Positions 23,058-34,300 of a stretch of 64,000 nucleotides of DNA are shown here, in pieces. The notes below the pieces were generated by a model, which saw nothing but the letters and a program-made list of their open reading frames with translations, ran no database searches and was not told the origin of the DNA. The position numbers and the translations under genes are program-made. The DNA comes from Oenanthe sinensis (lineage: Eukaryota; Streptophyta; Magnoliopsida; Apiales; Apiaceae): assembly GCA_028671895.1 (NCBI GenBank), contig CM053804.1, forward strand, positions 2,981,001 to 3,045,000, in the 5' to 3' direction. Each line of letters starts with the position of its first letter. Positions within the stretch are counted from its first letter, which is position 1.

Positions 23058-24480
23058 GTTAGTAGACTTGACAGATTAGATAGAGATGTCAATATCATTT
23101 CTTGTGCTTTCACTATCCACCCTGCTGTTTGAAACAGATTGTCAGCTTCACTAAAAATTTATTGTTAACTTTTAGCTTCACTTATTGTGACAGTATCTAT
23201 AACTCCCACAAACTATGTTGTCAATCTTCATGTATTGTCAATGAATACTATCACAAAAAGCTTCTGTCAACATTCTCCGTCAAGGTTAATGTCAAAAAAC
23301 TCACTGTCATCATTCTTCAAATTAACGCAGAGTTTATTGTCGATAACCATATTATCGAGTGAACTTGTTGTCATGATGATTCTTTCAAGAGTGAAGTCTA
23401 TTGTCGAAGATAGTTGCTGTCAGCTGTTCGTGAAATGAACTGTCGCTTAAAGAAACTGTAATAGGCTTGATAGTATCATCCAATGCTACTGTCAGGACTT
23501 GAAAACATGTTGTCCATGAACACTTATTAAACTTCTATTGCATGAATTCTTTTATTCTATTTATCCTAGATAGTAACATTACAAACAAATTGTCATTTAT
23601 TATTAAGTAAGATAAGTTTTGCAGAAGACGGGAGTTGAATGTAATTTTGATTAATTATATCTAATTCTTGCTAACAACAAACAAGAATAACAATTAACAA
23701 GTTTTATAATGCAAACAATAAAACAGATAAGCAAGATAGTGTTTTTAAACTTCAAAAATAATTTTATTATTTTTATTTTGCTATAACTGACTGGAAATGA
23801 GTTTCAGCTTCGATAGATACAATAACAATGAATTTGCTAATGTTTCTATACTTGAGAGAAAATCTAGCTCAGTTGCATCAGTGAAAGTACTTGAGAGATG
23901 TGTGTATTTATACGGAAATACATATCTCACTTACAAGTGTACTTTCCCTTAGTCTTAGAACAAAGTTTACAAGTTTACTGTCAACTTTTAACTCCTCTAT
24001 GGTGAAAGCTTGAAAGCTTTCCCTTGGTCCTAGAACAAAGCTTGAAACACATATCACACTTACAAGTGTACTTTTCTCATTCAACTTTGTCTTCATTCCA
24101 TTTGTAGATAAAGCAGGTCTGAGATATGCATAAATATTTGACTTCTTGAGCACGCTTTAACTTTTGCTTGTCTTTTCCCAAATTGCAGTAGTAGACTTGA
24201 CAGACTAGATAGACATGTCCAAATCATTCCTTGTAATTTCACTATCTTAATCTGCTACCTGGAACAGACTATCATCTTCACTAAAAGTTTACTGTAAACT
24301 TTTAACTCTTCTATGGTGACAGTATCTTCGGCTCCGCATACTTTGTTGTCAAGCTTTGAAAGTCTATTAAAACATATTGTCTCCAAAATAGTTGTCAACT
24401 ATCTCTGCCAAAGTTGTTGTCATTAATACTTAATGTCTTCAATTCATCATTTTCTGCCAAGTATATTGTCAAAGGAATAG
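23058..24480 (-). repeat. Broken tandem of two partial LTRs (left side of the second Copia)
   Basis: The landmark GTAGACTTGACAGA occurs at about 23060 and again at about 24190; the right LTR has it once, near 27943. The start block GCAGAAGACGGGAGTTGAAT (23621-23640) corresponds to ACAGAAGGGGGGTTTAATG of the right LTR. The order is therefore tail part, then head part, then tail part again, cut off at pol. Confidence 0.75.
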
Positions 24481-25116
24481 TTGTATATTTTTGTGAGTAG
24501 CTCTCCTTAGTTTCCCTTTTTGACAATCCTCACACAATCCTTCTTGACAGAATTTAAGTTGAGGAATGTCTTTCACCAATTCTCTCTTTATCAAATAATT
24601 CATAGCTTTGAAATTCAAGTGAGAGAGCTTCTTGTGCCACAGCCAACTCTCAGAAGATGTAACTTTGTTGTAGAAATAATAGATTTTGTCTTTTCTTATT
24701 GAATCAAGGTTGGCAATGAATAGGCTTCCTTTCCTTACTCCTTGAAGAGCTTCTTCTCCTGTCTTTTTATTGACAATTGAACATCTGTTTTGATCAAATC
24801 CAACTTTGAAACCTTTTTCACAAAATTGAGTAACACTCAATAAATTGTGCTTCAATCCATTCACTGGAGCAATTTTTTCAATCTTCAAGTTACCAACTTC
24901 CAATATGCCATATCCCATTGTGAAACCAATGTTATTGTCACCAAAGGTTACATAAGGGCCATCCATTTCCTTGAACTGTGATAGCAGGGCTTTATCACCA
25001 GTCATGTGTCCTGAGCATCCACTATCAATGTTCCACATGATTCTTTTATTTTTCTTGTTGCCCTGTAAAGAAGGATTTTCAAGTTGTTTTTGGTACCCAA
25101 TTCTCATTGGGTCCAT
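24481..25116 (-). pseudogene. Copia protease and GAG-pre-integrase (second relic)
   Basis: An open frame on the minus strand. MWNIDSGCSGHMTGDKALL holds the DSG protease site, with the usual Ser rather than the Asn of the first element. GYGILEVGNLKIEKIAPVNG and LLSVTQFCEKGFKVGF follow. The zinc module is WLWHKKLSHLNFKAMNYLIK plus LCEDCQKGK. Soon after that the frame runs into LTR sequence, so integrase is gone. This segment is uninterrupted, hence less decayed than the first element's pol. Confidence 0.88.
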
Positions 25117-26049
25117 TTGGCTTAGTTAAATCACAATTTAAGGTAGGATCAGTTGGTTTTATTTCATTATCTTTTAGCATGACTCATGTGGCCACCCATT
25201 TAGATTTGATAATTGGTTTTGGATTCTTGTTCATAGGCGGCTTGCACATCCTAACTTTAGGAGGACTTGAATTCTTTGCCTTTTCAGTTTTGAATTATGT
25301 AAGCATACATTGTTAGAAGCAATAGGCATGTTAAAGCAGATGCTCAACATATTTAACTTACATGGCATGCAATCAATATTTTCACAATGAGATACTTGTT
25401 TGTCAATCAAGGGAAACTATGCAAATTTCCATTAATAGATGTATCATGTTTCACTTCAGACTTACTCTTGGTACAAGCATGAGTTAAATGACTAGAAGAC
25501 CCACAGTTTTTTCACAACTTTCTAGGAGCATTATGAATGCAACCATGATTATTCTTCCTATTTATTCATAACTTCTCATTTCTATTCTTCTTAGTCTTCA
25601 TGATAGTAGGTTTAGAATCACTATCTTACTAGTATTGACAGTAAGTTTAGATGGAACTGTCTTAACAGTATGATTTGATCTTAATATCTTGATAACAGCT
25701 TCTCAACTTATTGTCTTGCTAGTATTGACAGTATCTTCTAGACCCTGAGTACTGTTAAGGGAAAAACTAACTATCTTGGGGAGTTTGACAGTATCTCTTG
25801 ACCTAGAGATTTTTGTGACAATATCATTATCCTCATCATTTAGATTCTTGACATTCTTAAGAATAGAGGGTCTGATAGTAGGTTTATCAAAAGTAGTGTC
25901 TTCCTCTACGACATATTTTTTTTACCATTTTTCTTCTCATAGTTAAAACCTATACCTATCTTTTGATTTTTAGTATGATCAACATGATATGATTTTAACA
26001 GTGAAGAAGAATTTTTGTAGGCTTTGATTTTAAACTCATTTTTAGTAAT
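25117..26049 (-). pseudogene. Degenerate linker between gag coiled coil and protease (second relic)
   Basis: No long frame is left. Between 25618 and 25850 the words TTGACAGTA and TACTGTTA recur six or so times. This is the place where the first element carries its own ATTGAT words (10570-10740). Confidence 0.6.
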
Positions 26050-27456
26050 CTATTTTTTGAGAAATTTCTCAATCTGAGAAGCACAAACTACCTTCTTAAG
26101 AATCTCATTTTCTTGTTGTAAGGACTCAAAAGCATTATGTCTAAGCTCTAGTTCTTCATTTTTGTATTTTAATGTTTCATTAGCATTAGTCAGTTTTGCA
26201 ATCTCTTCATTAGTAGCCAACATGCTTGTATGAATATTAAAGATTTCAGAACTTAAACTTTCAACAATTTTTTTGTACTGAGATGCAGTCATATCAATAT
26301 TAGTAAGAAAAGGTACATATCTTAATGAAGGAGGTGACTCTTTTCCAGAGTTTGCCATTAGAGCTAGGTTCCCATACTCTTCCTCCTCTTCATCATTAGA
26401 TTCATCCCGACATTTGCCTTCAGCTATAAATGCCCTATCTTGTTGCTTCTTGAGCAAGGCATCATATTTTTCCTTGAGTTCCTTATAATCATTATCATTT
26501 CTTCTCATTTGCTTTGGCTTTTTACATTCAATTGTAAAATGTCCCATCTCATTACAGTTGTAGCATCTTATCTTTGATCTGTCCACCATACATGTCTTGT
26601 ATCCACCTTTGCTACTTCCTCCAAGTTTAGGTGTGTTTCTTTTATTGAACTTGGAGTTTTGAGCTTTAGGTTTGAAAGACATGTTCTTCTTGAATCTCAG
26701 GTTTGAGAACTTCCTTGTCATGTAGGCCATGGTTTTGTTTTCCATGTTGTCAAGTTCATCCAAGGTGTAGAACTCATATTCATCACCATCTTTGAGTTCA
26801 AGAGTAACACTTTCATCTTCATCAGTAATCTCTTCAATTTTGATTTGTTGTTGATATTGAGACTCTTGAAACTGCATCATTTTTAGATCCAGAGCCACTA
26901 GAGCATTTGAGGTGTTGGTCATCTTCCCTCTTTGGCCAGACTGAATAGCTCTCTTTTATAGGTTTTGAGAATGCCATATAAAATTTCAAGAGAAACTTTT
27001 GATATATCCCTTCCTTCTCTTAGGCAGTAATCTTATACTCTAGATGGTCAGGAAGTGTCAACATGAATTTCATGTTCATTTCCTTCTTGTCATAAAAATT
27101 TCCATGCAACTGCAAGTCATTTATCAATTTGTTGAACCTCTCAAATATATCAGTCAACCCCTCATTTGACTTAGCCATAAAAGCCTCATACTGAGACACC
27201 ATGATTTTTCTTTGATTGTCTTTTACTTCTTCTCTTCCTTCACACAGTATCTCAATGGTTTTCTATTTGTTTGGTACTTGTGCAGTTGACAATGTTGTTG
27301 TACATAACATTATCAAGTGCTTTAATGATTATAAACTGTAAACAATCATCCAAAGATACTTTTTCTTTTTATATATCACTGTACTCTAAAACCTTTTTAG
27401 GAACCGAGTGGGCAGGTATTGTCTCATCTTCCACTGCGGTTCCAGGTACATATGAG
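26050..27456 (-). pseudogene. Copia gag without N-terminus (second relic)
   Basis: The minus-strand frames give MVSQYEAFMAKSNEGLTDIF (27202-27020) and an open 290-codon stretch (26922-26050). The latter has the zinc knuckle CYNCNEMGHFTIEC, all four ligands intact, and YKELKEKYDALLKKQQDRAF before an acidic run EEEEEYGNLALM. A coiled coil with KLTNANETLKYKNEELELRH closes it. The frame upstream of 27202 still reads as gag (ALDNVMYNNIVNCTSTKQIE). It meets the LTR end at 27457 with no primer-binding site, so the true N-terminus and leader were deleted. Confidence 0.85.
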
Positions 27457-28568
27457 TGTTACAGAAGGGGGGTTTAATGCAACTTGATTAATTATGAAGG
27501 ATTCTCGGTAACAACAAACAAGAACGATAATTAACAAGTTAAAGATGCAAATAAACTAAGCAGATAAAATGACAGTGTGTCTAAACTTCAAAAATTAATT
27601 TTATTAATTTTTATTTTGCTACAACTGTCTGGAAAATAATTTCAGCTTCGATAGATACAATAACAATGAGTTTGTTAATGTTTCTATACTTGAAAAATTC
27701 TAGTTCAGTTGCATCAGAGAAAGTACTTGTGAGATATGTGTATTTATACTGAAACACATATCTCACTTACAAGTGTACTTTTCCTTGTTCTTAGAACAAA
27801 GTTTGAAATATAAACTTTGCTTTTTCTATTCAAATTTGTGTTCATTCCATTTGTAGATAAAACAGCTCTGAGATATGCAGAAATCTTTGACTTTTTAAGC
27901 ATGCTTTACATTTTGCTTGAATTCTACCAAGTTGCAATAGTAGACTTGACAGACTAGATGGTAATGTCAAAATCATTCCTTATATTTTCATTGTCCAGTC
28001 CGCTACCTGAAACAGACTGTCAGCTTCAGTAAAAGTTTACTGTTAACTTTTAACTTCTCTTTGGTGACAGTATCTTCGGTTCCGCATACTTTGCTGTCAA
28101 GCTTAATAGTCTTCAAAAACATACTGTCTCCAAAACTACTGTCAACTATCCCCGTCAATGTTGATGTCAACTACTCCGTCAAAGTTGTTGTTAATAAAAC
28201 ATATTGTTTTCAAATCTTTATTCTCCGCTAAGTTTATTGTCAATGGAATAGTTGTTGTCGTCTATTCCAATTGTGTTGTCACTTGTAATGTACTGTCATA
28301 GGCTTGAGTACTTGAAATGTTGTTGTTTGAGTTTTGAATCATGCTGTGCATGAACACTTAGTGAACTTCTACTACATGACTCATTTTTATTCCTTTTATA
28401 CAAGACAGTAACTTTTAAATGTACTGTAACGTAATTATTACTCTTCAAATGTATTGTATATAAGTGACTACTCACTATACTGTCAATATACATATGACAA
28501 TATGTTTTACTTAGCTTAATTAAACTTAAAACTAAGTAAATTAGTTGATTACACCACAATCCCTAACA
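27457..28568 (-). repeat. LTR of the second Copia relic
   Basis: 1,112 bp. On the minus strand it begins TGTTAGGGATTGTGG and ends AACCCCCCTTCTGTAACA. Both ends match the first element and the solo LTR at 46052. The interior carries many TGTCAA, TACTGTCA and GACAGTA words. Confidence 0.8.
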
Positions 28569-28767
28569 CTTATTTGTATCTTTACAAAGTTACTGTCTAA
28601 GTGACATTACAAGAAACATATTGTCTAATTTATGATAGTATGTTTTACTTAAGCCTTTGCAGATTAAGTTACTCAATTAATTGGGTACAAAGTTAACCTC
28701 ATACTTTATATTTCATTACACTTTATTGCATTCTGTTAATTTGGGTTAACTCCGTCAGTAATTTAAG

Positions 28768-29049
28768 GAGTAAAATGCATTTTGTGTACTCGCACTTTAA
28801 TTAAAAACACCACTTACAATACTCTAGTTCAAAATCCGGAGTAAAATGGGAGTACATAAAATGTATATTAAGTAAAATGTGAGTACACAAAATGCATTTT
28901 ACTTTCTAAATAACTAACGGATTTAATGCAAATTAATATAATGCAACAAAATGTAATCAAATATAAAATTGATATTTAAAATGCTCGATTTTGAATTACA
29001 TTATTGTAAGTGGTGTATTGAGTAAAGTGCGAGTACACAAAATGTATCA
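28768..29049. repeat. MITE with about 60-bp inverted arms
   Basis: The left arm (GTGTACTCGCACTTTAATT then ACACCACTTACAATA) is the reverse complement of the right arm (TATTGTAAGTGGTGTATTGA then AGTGCGAGTACACAAAATG). The middle contains another, shorter copy of the same words near 28845-28905. The superfamily is unknown. Confidence 0.75.
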
Positions 29050-30760
29050 TAATTTAATTATCCAAAATATTATAAAACAAATTATTATTATAATAATGAT
29101 CAATATAATAAATTAAATAATAAATTTATTATTTAAAATGTGATTTATAAGTTTAAAAATTATTATTATCGTATAAAGAATAAAAAATGTATTTATTATT
29201 AAATTTATATTAATTTACAAAATAATTTTTAGTTTTTTTATATTTATTATATAAATAAAAATACAGTAAACATATAAAAATTATATAAATTATAATTAAT
29301 CAATCCATCTCGGTCTGGTTCGGGTTTTACCGGTCTAGTCTGGTTCCAAAATCGAATAAATCCGATCTGGTTTTCGATCCACACATTTAAAAATTCTGAT
29401 TTTCGGTCCGGCCACTCTAATCTGATTTATATTTAAAATAAAATATATTTTTTTTAAATTTTATAAATTAAAAATCAAATGAATAATAAAGAAGATATCA
29501 CTTTAACAGACTTATATAATGACTTATATTTTAATTCAACGATAATTTAAAATTAATTCATCATACCAGACATTTTTATCTAAACAAAATCTGATTAATG
29601 CTTTTCAGTTTTCATGGGAAATAACTACATGTATAGTTAAACCTTTTCAAAATATTAATTTTATATATAATAAATTTTAAAATATATATAAATTAAAAAT
29701 ATTATCAAACAATCATCCGTTTCACCTGACAATACTTTTTATTACAATACAACAATTTTAAAATATAATCCCAAACCAATTCATAATTTAACGAAACTCT
29801 TAATAACAAAGAACATGTATAATAATCATATAAGTTTGGACTAAAAATCTAGAACTCAAAATTTCGACACCCTTTAACAAAAAGTACGGAATAAATACCA
29901 AGGTATGTTTGTTGAGAAATGGAAATGTAGTTTAATATAATTATCAAAAGAAAGTGAGATGAGTGGAGGTCATCATCAATATGATAACTACACTTTGTCT
30001 CTGGCGCAGGCAAAGGTTACTTTCAAGTTTGAAGATGAACATCTTCAATACACAGTATTATTGTATGTTTATTCATGCAACATTATACACAGGTAACACA
30101 GCACAAACAAGTTGCACATTAGTATAGCATATATTTTGTGTGTATATTTTTATTATATATTGTTGTAAAACACACACAGTTACACACACGTTATGATTAA
30201 TAATAGGTCCCTCTTCCTATCAGTATCATTATGACGAGACACAAAATTTGCCACAAATCGTATAAATTCATGTTTAATATTTTAGCTGCCCCACACTGAC
30301 CATCATTTCATCAATTGTTGCAATCATGCAGAGCAACTCTATTATTTTTCTGACCTGGGTGCCTCAGTCCCTTTATTCCACCTGATAATTAAACAACTAT
30401 ATTTAATAATACTCTGATTACTGTACATTTTTACTAATGTTGTTAATAATTTCATATATTTATTGACATGTACAGGATTAAGGTTCGTGCCAGAATGCAT
30501 ATAAAGTGTAGATTTTATGGGTCGTATGTTGTTGAGTTCGCATGTGAATGTGATTAGCACATATGAAAAGACTTTGCTAACTAATGACATTAATCATGAT
30601 GCCACCCATTTTAAGGTGTAATCAATATCACTAGATCAGTCTTTTCACCAATAAATTAACTAATAGTGCGTGTATCCATATCTAAATAATAAATACTAAG
30701 TTGCCTGGACGGTCGATGGCTGATCAAAAAGGCCATTGGCCTCGATTAGCAGGTTCCCAA
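29050..30760. other. Intergenic DNA; one GGTCTGGTTCGG-type repeat
   Basis: No gene is visible. At about 29295-29410 words such as CGGTCTGGTTCGGGTTTTACC and AAATCCGATCTGG recur, a degenerate repeat like those near 5813 and 63640. Confidence 0.5.
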
Positions 30761-30832
30761 AAATAAAATTTAGTAATTAATAATCTATATATGCTAAAAA
30801 TAAAATTTAGTAATTAATAATCTATATATGCT
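30761..30832. repeat. 36-bp tandem duplication
   Basis: The unit starting AAAATAAAATTTAGTAATTA and ending CTATATATGCT is present twice in direct succession without visible difference, so the duplication is recent. Confidence 0.85.
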
Positions 30833-31359
30833 CGAAATTTGTTGATGTAATTGTAATCAAATACTAATTACTATATTCAAGTAAGCAAATTTGACAAATA
30901 TTTGCTTACAGACAACTCATCTTTCCAGAGAATGTAGGAAATGATAATACAATGTAGGCTCTCTCTACAATTCTAATTATTGCCCTCTCTTGAAACCCGA
31001 ATAATGTGGCAAAGGGATAGTACAAAGCTAGGGCTTCCGATTTAACAAATTGATCAGACAATGATAAAAGAGCAAAAATACCAGAGGGTATACAATTTGA
31101 ATCTCAACTGGATGCATATAAAATGAAAGCACTGGCTAGGAGGCAGTATTTGCTGTTAACGATCGAATTTGCTGTATGTAGCAACCTGTGAAGAGAAGCA
31201 TTTCTAGCTCTTATCAATCAATATGTTGCATGCATTTTGCTCGGAGTACTAGGAAACATGTGAAAAGGAGGCTGCATCTATTGTACTTCATCTCTAAGAG
31301 GATTACAATTTCCTTGAAAATTAAAGAGTAATGTCAGACCTGACAAGTGCTTGTATGTC
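30833..31359 (-). other. 3' flank and probable 3' UTR of THO1
   Basis: Sequence downstream of the THO1 stop codon on the minus strand. No separate gene is seen. The polyadenylation site could not be placed. Confidence 0.4.
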
Positions 31360-34300
31360 TCAAACCGTTGCAACCATATCAACATCTGCATCCGTCTCAC
31401 CATCTACAATCTCAGGCTCTGCCTCGGCATCAGCTTCTATTTGTCCGGCTTCCTGACCATCTGTGTCAGAGCCTTGTTTATGTTGATCCTCCGGCGTTGG
31501 AGTTCCGCTCTGCGAAATATTTCCAGGTGCAGTGTCTGTTTCCATTTGAGCTGATGAGGCTTCAACATCCACTCTGCTTCCTTCACCATCAACCTCACTT
31601 ACAGGGGTTGCATTCTTGTGGATAAAATATACATAAGAACAATATGCAGCGGAGATGAAAGAGATTAAAAAGAAAAAGGAATGTAAATGACATGAATGTA
31701 CTTTTGTCATAAAATGTGAAGAAATTGCAGAATACCACTAACCCAAGGACTAGTAATTGCACAAATGTGTAAGCATAAATATTAAATATCCTTGATTAAA
31801 TTGTGAAATTCTAAGCACAAAGTTTTCAATTATTAAAATCTAATCATTAGATAGAATACGTTGACTGAACATACAATATAACAACTTTACAGAAACTATT
31901 CCTTCTTGTGCTACAATCAATAGAGAACTTTATTTGGGTAATTTGCATGCCGACTTTTAAGGTTAAGAAGTAATAATATTACATTTAGCAAAAAAAAAAA
32001 GTAATAATGGTTCAGACGGTTGCAGTAATATACAAGTAAAGTTGAGAACATTAAATCCCCTTGTTTTATCTTTATTACTATAAACACAATTTTTATAGGT
32101 TGCAGTAAGATACAAGTTGAGAACATTGAATCCCCTTGTTTTATTTAGCCTTATTACTATAAACACCATTTTCATTTTCAACAAGAATTAACCTTCCGAA
32201 ACTTTTAGTCAGCATAGGCCTGATCAACTTAAAGGACATTTTATTCAGGTTTTTATATTAAAGAAATAACATTCAAAAAGGAATAAATGGAAATACCAGG
32301 TCTTGCATGCTGACAGCATGCAAGATTAGTCCAACTCCATTTACTTTGCATTTTACCCCAGTCACACCTCTATCTACACCGACTATCCCCCATAACCATT
32401 CTCTCCCATCAATGCACTCCTCTCCTACCCAGATGTCCCTAAATTTAAAACCTTTTATCCACTACCTTTGTGTCCCCAATCATGAAGACTGTTAGTACCA
32501 CACCCTAGCCATCTACAACTTCTCCATAAGTTAATCCACCTAACATATCAGACACCCTCCTTTATGACATCTGATACTTCACCTAGTGGATACCCCTCTT
32601 CTCTTGGTAACAAGAAGTTGAAGGTTCAAGCCTCTTAGGCATGTAAAATGTGAGTAAAAAAACAACATAACAAACTCACTGAATCTAATGTTACTGTACT
32701 CTAATCAAATCCAATCTTATAACTTCAGCGCCAAAATGACATCATAGTTCAAACTGCTCGGCAGCATGCAAGAATTGGAATAACCTATTTTTCCACTACA
32801 GAGATTATAATAACGAAGAAAATATAGCAAGCAAAAACACTGAACCAAAAGCCCTTGCGTAGCCACATAAAGTAAAGATATTATTTTACAAATTTAACAT
32901 TATGCATGCAAGTTTATCTCCACAAACCACTTGCTGACAAACAATTTACATTATGTGTCTCTTAGTATTTTCCTATATGCTTTTAAATATGTTCTATGCA
33001 GTATGTAAATCTACGAATCAACAAGTACAATCTACACCATCTTCAAGACACTGGTATCATTATCATGAAACACAAACTATTAGGCTTGATAAACCATGAC
33101 ATTAGACTTCGGCGCTTTTATTTGCTATACATTTAATGGTTACAGTTTTTATACTAGAAGTAACTGCAGATGCTTTAATTTGCTATATATTTAATGGATA
33201 CAGTTTTTATACTAGAAGTAACTGCATATCATTGGATATAACTAAGTTGTATAATCAATTTCATTTACGCGTAAACCTTTAATGGAAATTAATGGTCGAA
33301 TGACAAACAAAAATAGTGCAACTTTGTTGGACTTTAGAGGCACCTGAATCTCTTCAGCTTGATTTGCAGAACTTTTTGTTTCTTCCTTTTTGGCACGCTT
33401 AGACCTATCATTTGGTTTAACTTGATATTTTGACCGTACTTCAGATGGCAGAAGATCTAGAGGCACGACACCTTCAACACCATATTCTGTGAACTAAAAA
33501 AGTAGAGAAAATTTTATTAAATTTACTAAAGTAACAGTTGGTTCTATTAAAATTCAGCGAGAAGTATAAGATAAACCATACTTTAGAAAAACCTTCCAAG
33601 TCCTGTCGTGCTGAAAACCGAAGACCTTTCCAACAATAAACCTGTAACATGAGTCGAACAATGTGAATATGTGATTTTTAAATAAAATTCACAAAGTGCA
33701 TCTTGTTTTTATTTTGAAAATCAAGCAAGTTAAGTAAAGTTTGCCATATTTGATGCAATGAAGAAAAGCCATGGCCAGATAAATGAAAATGTTACAAGCA
33801 TTCTCTTTCTCAAAATAGACAAGTTTCATCCTAAAGGTTAGAAAACCTTAAAAATGAACATTAAGTGCTACTGGAAGCAGCTTTCTGAAGCGAGCTTGAT
33901 ACTTTTATGCAAGTCATATTCCATATACAGATCAGTTAAAATGTGATTACAAGTAGAACAGTAAGAATAACTGAAAAAACAAGCAGCAGTCCAAACTAAC
34001 CCGGTTATTTTTGTGGTGGTACTCTGCTTCTATTCCAGCTGCTTCGTCCATCTGTAATTTTAATAAATCAAATTGAAGTTCCTTTAAATGATTACTAGTG
34101 CCTATGATTCTCTTTTAAATTTCAACACTTTCAAGATAGTTAAAAAACTCATTTGTTTAAAACTCATTTGTACACGTACATCAGACCTTTCTTCATTTAA
34201 TTATAATACTTATAATGACTTTCCAAAAGCCAATTCAAGGAGTTTCTGTATTTAGCATTGACATGACTCATTTATGTTTCAAATTGTACAAGGATAGTAT

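Larger units (their letters stand above)
23058..28568 (-). mobile_element. Second SIRE-type Copia relic, minus strand, rearranged
   Basis: The element reads right to left. Its right LTR starts (minus strand) TGTTAGGGATTGTGG at 28568 and ends CTTCTGTAACA at 27457, close to the ends of the first Copia. Next come a gag lacking its N-terminus, a linker and a protease/GAG-pre-integrase region that stops at 24481. Integrase, RT and RNase H are missing, and the coding sequence joins LTR sequence directly. The left side has an LTR-like unit (24480-23619) followed by another partial LTR (23618-23058), so it is a broken LTR-LTR tandem. The LTRs are full of TGACAGTA/TACTGTCA words. Confidence 0.85.

Noticed and set aside
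31347..31625. 92-codon plus-strand ORF
   Set aside because: Antisense to the last exon of THO1, whose reading frame and C-terminal motifs match the family.
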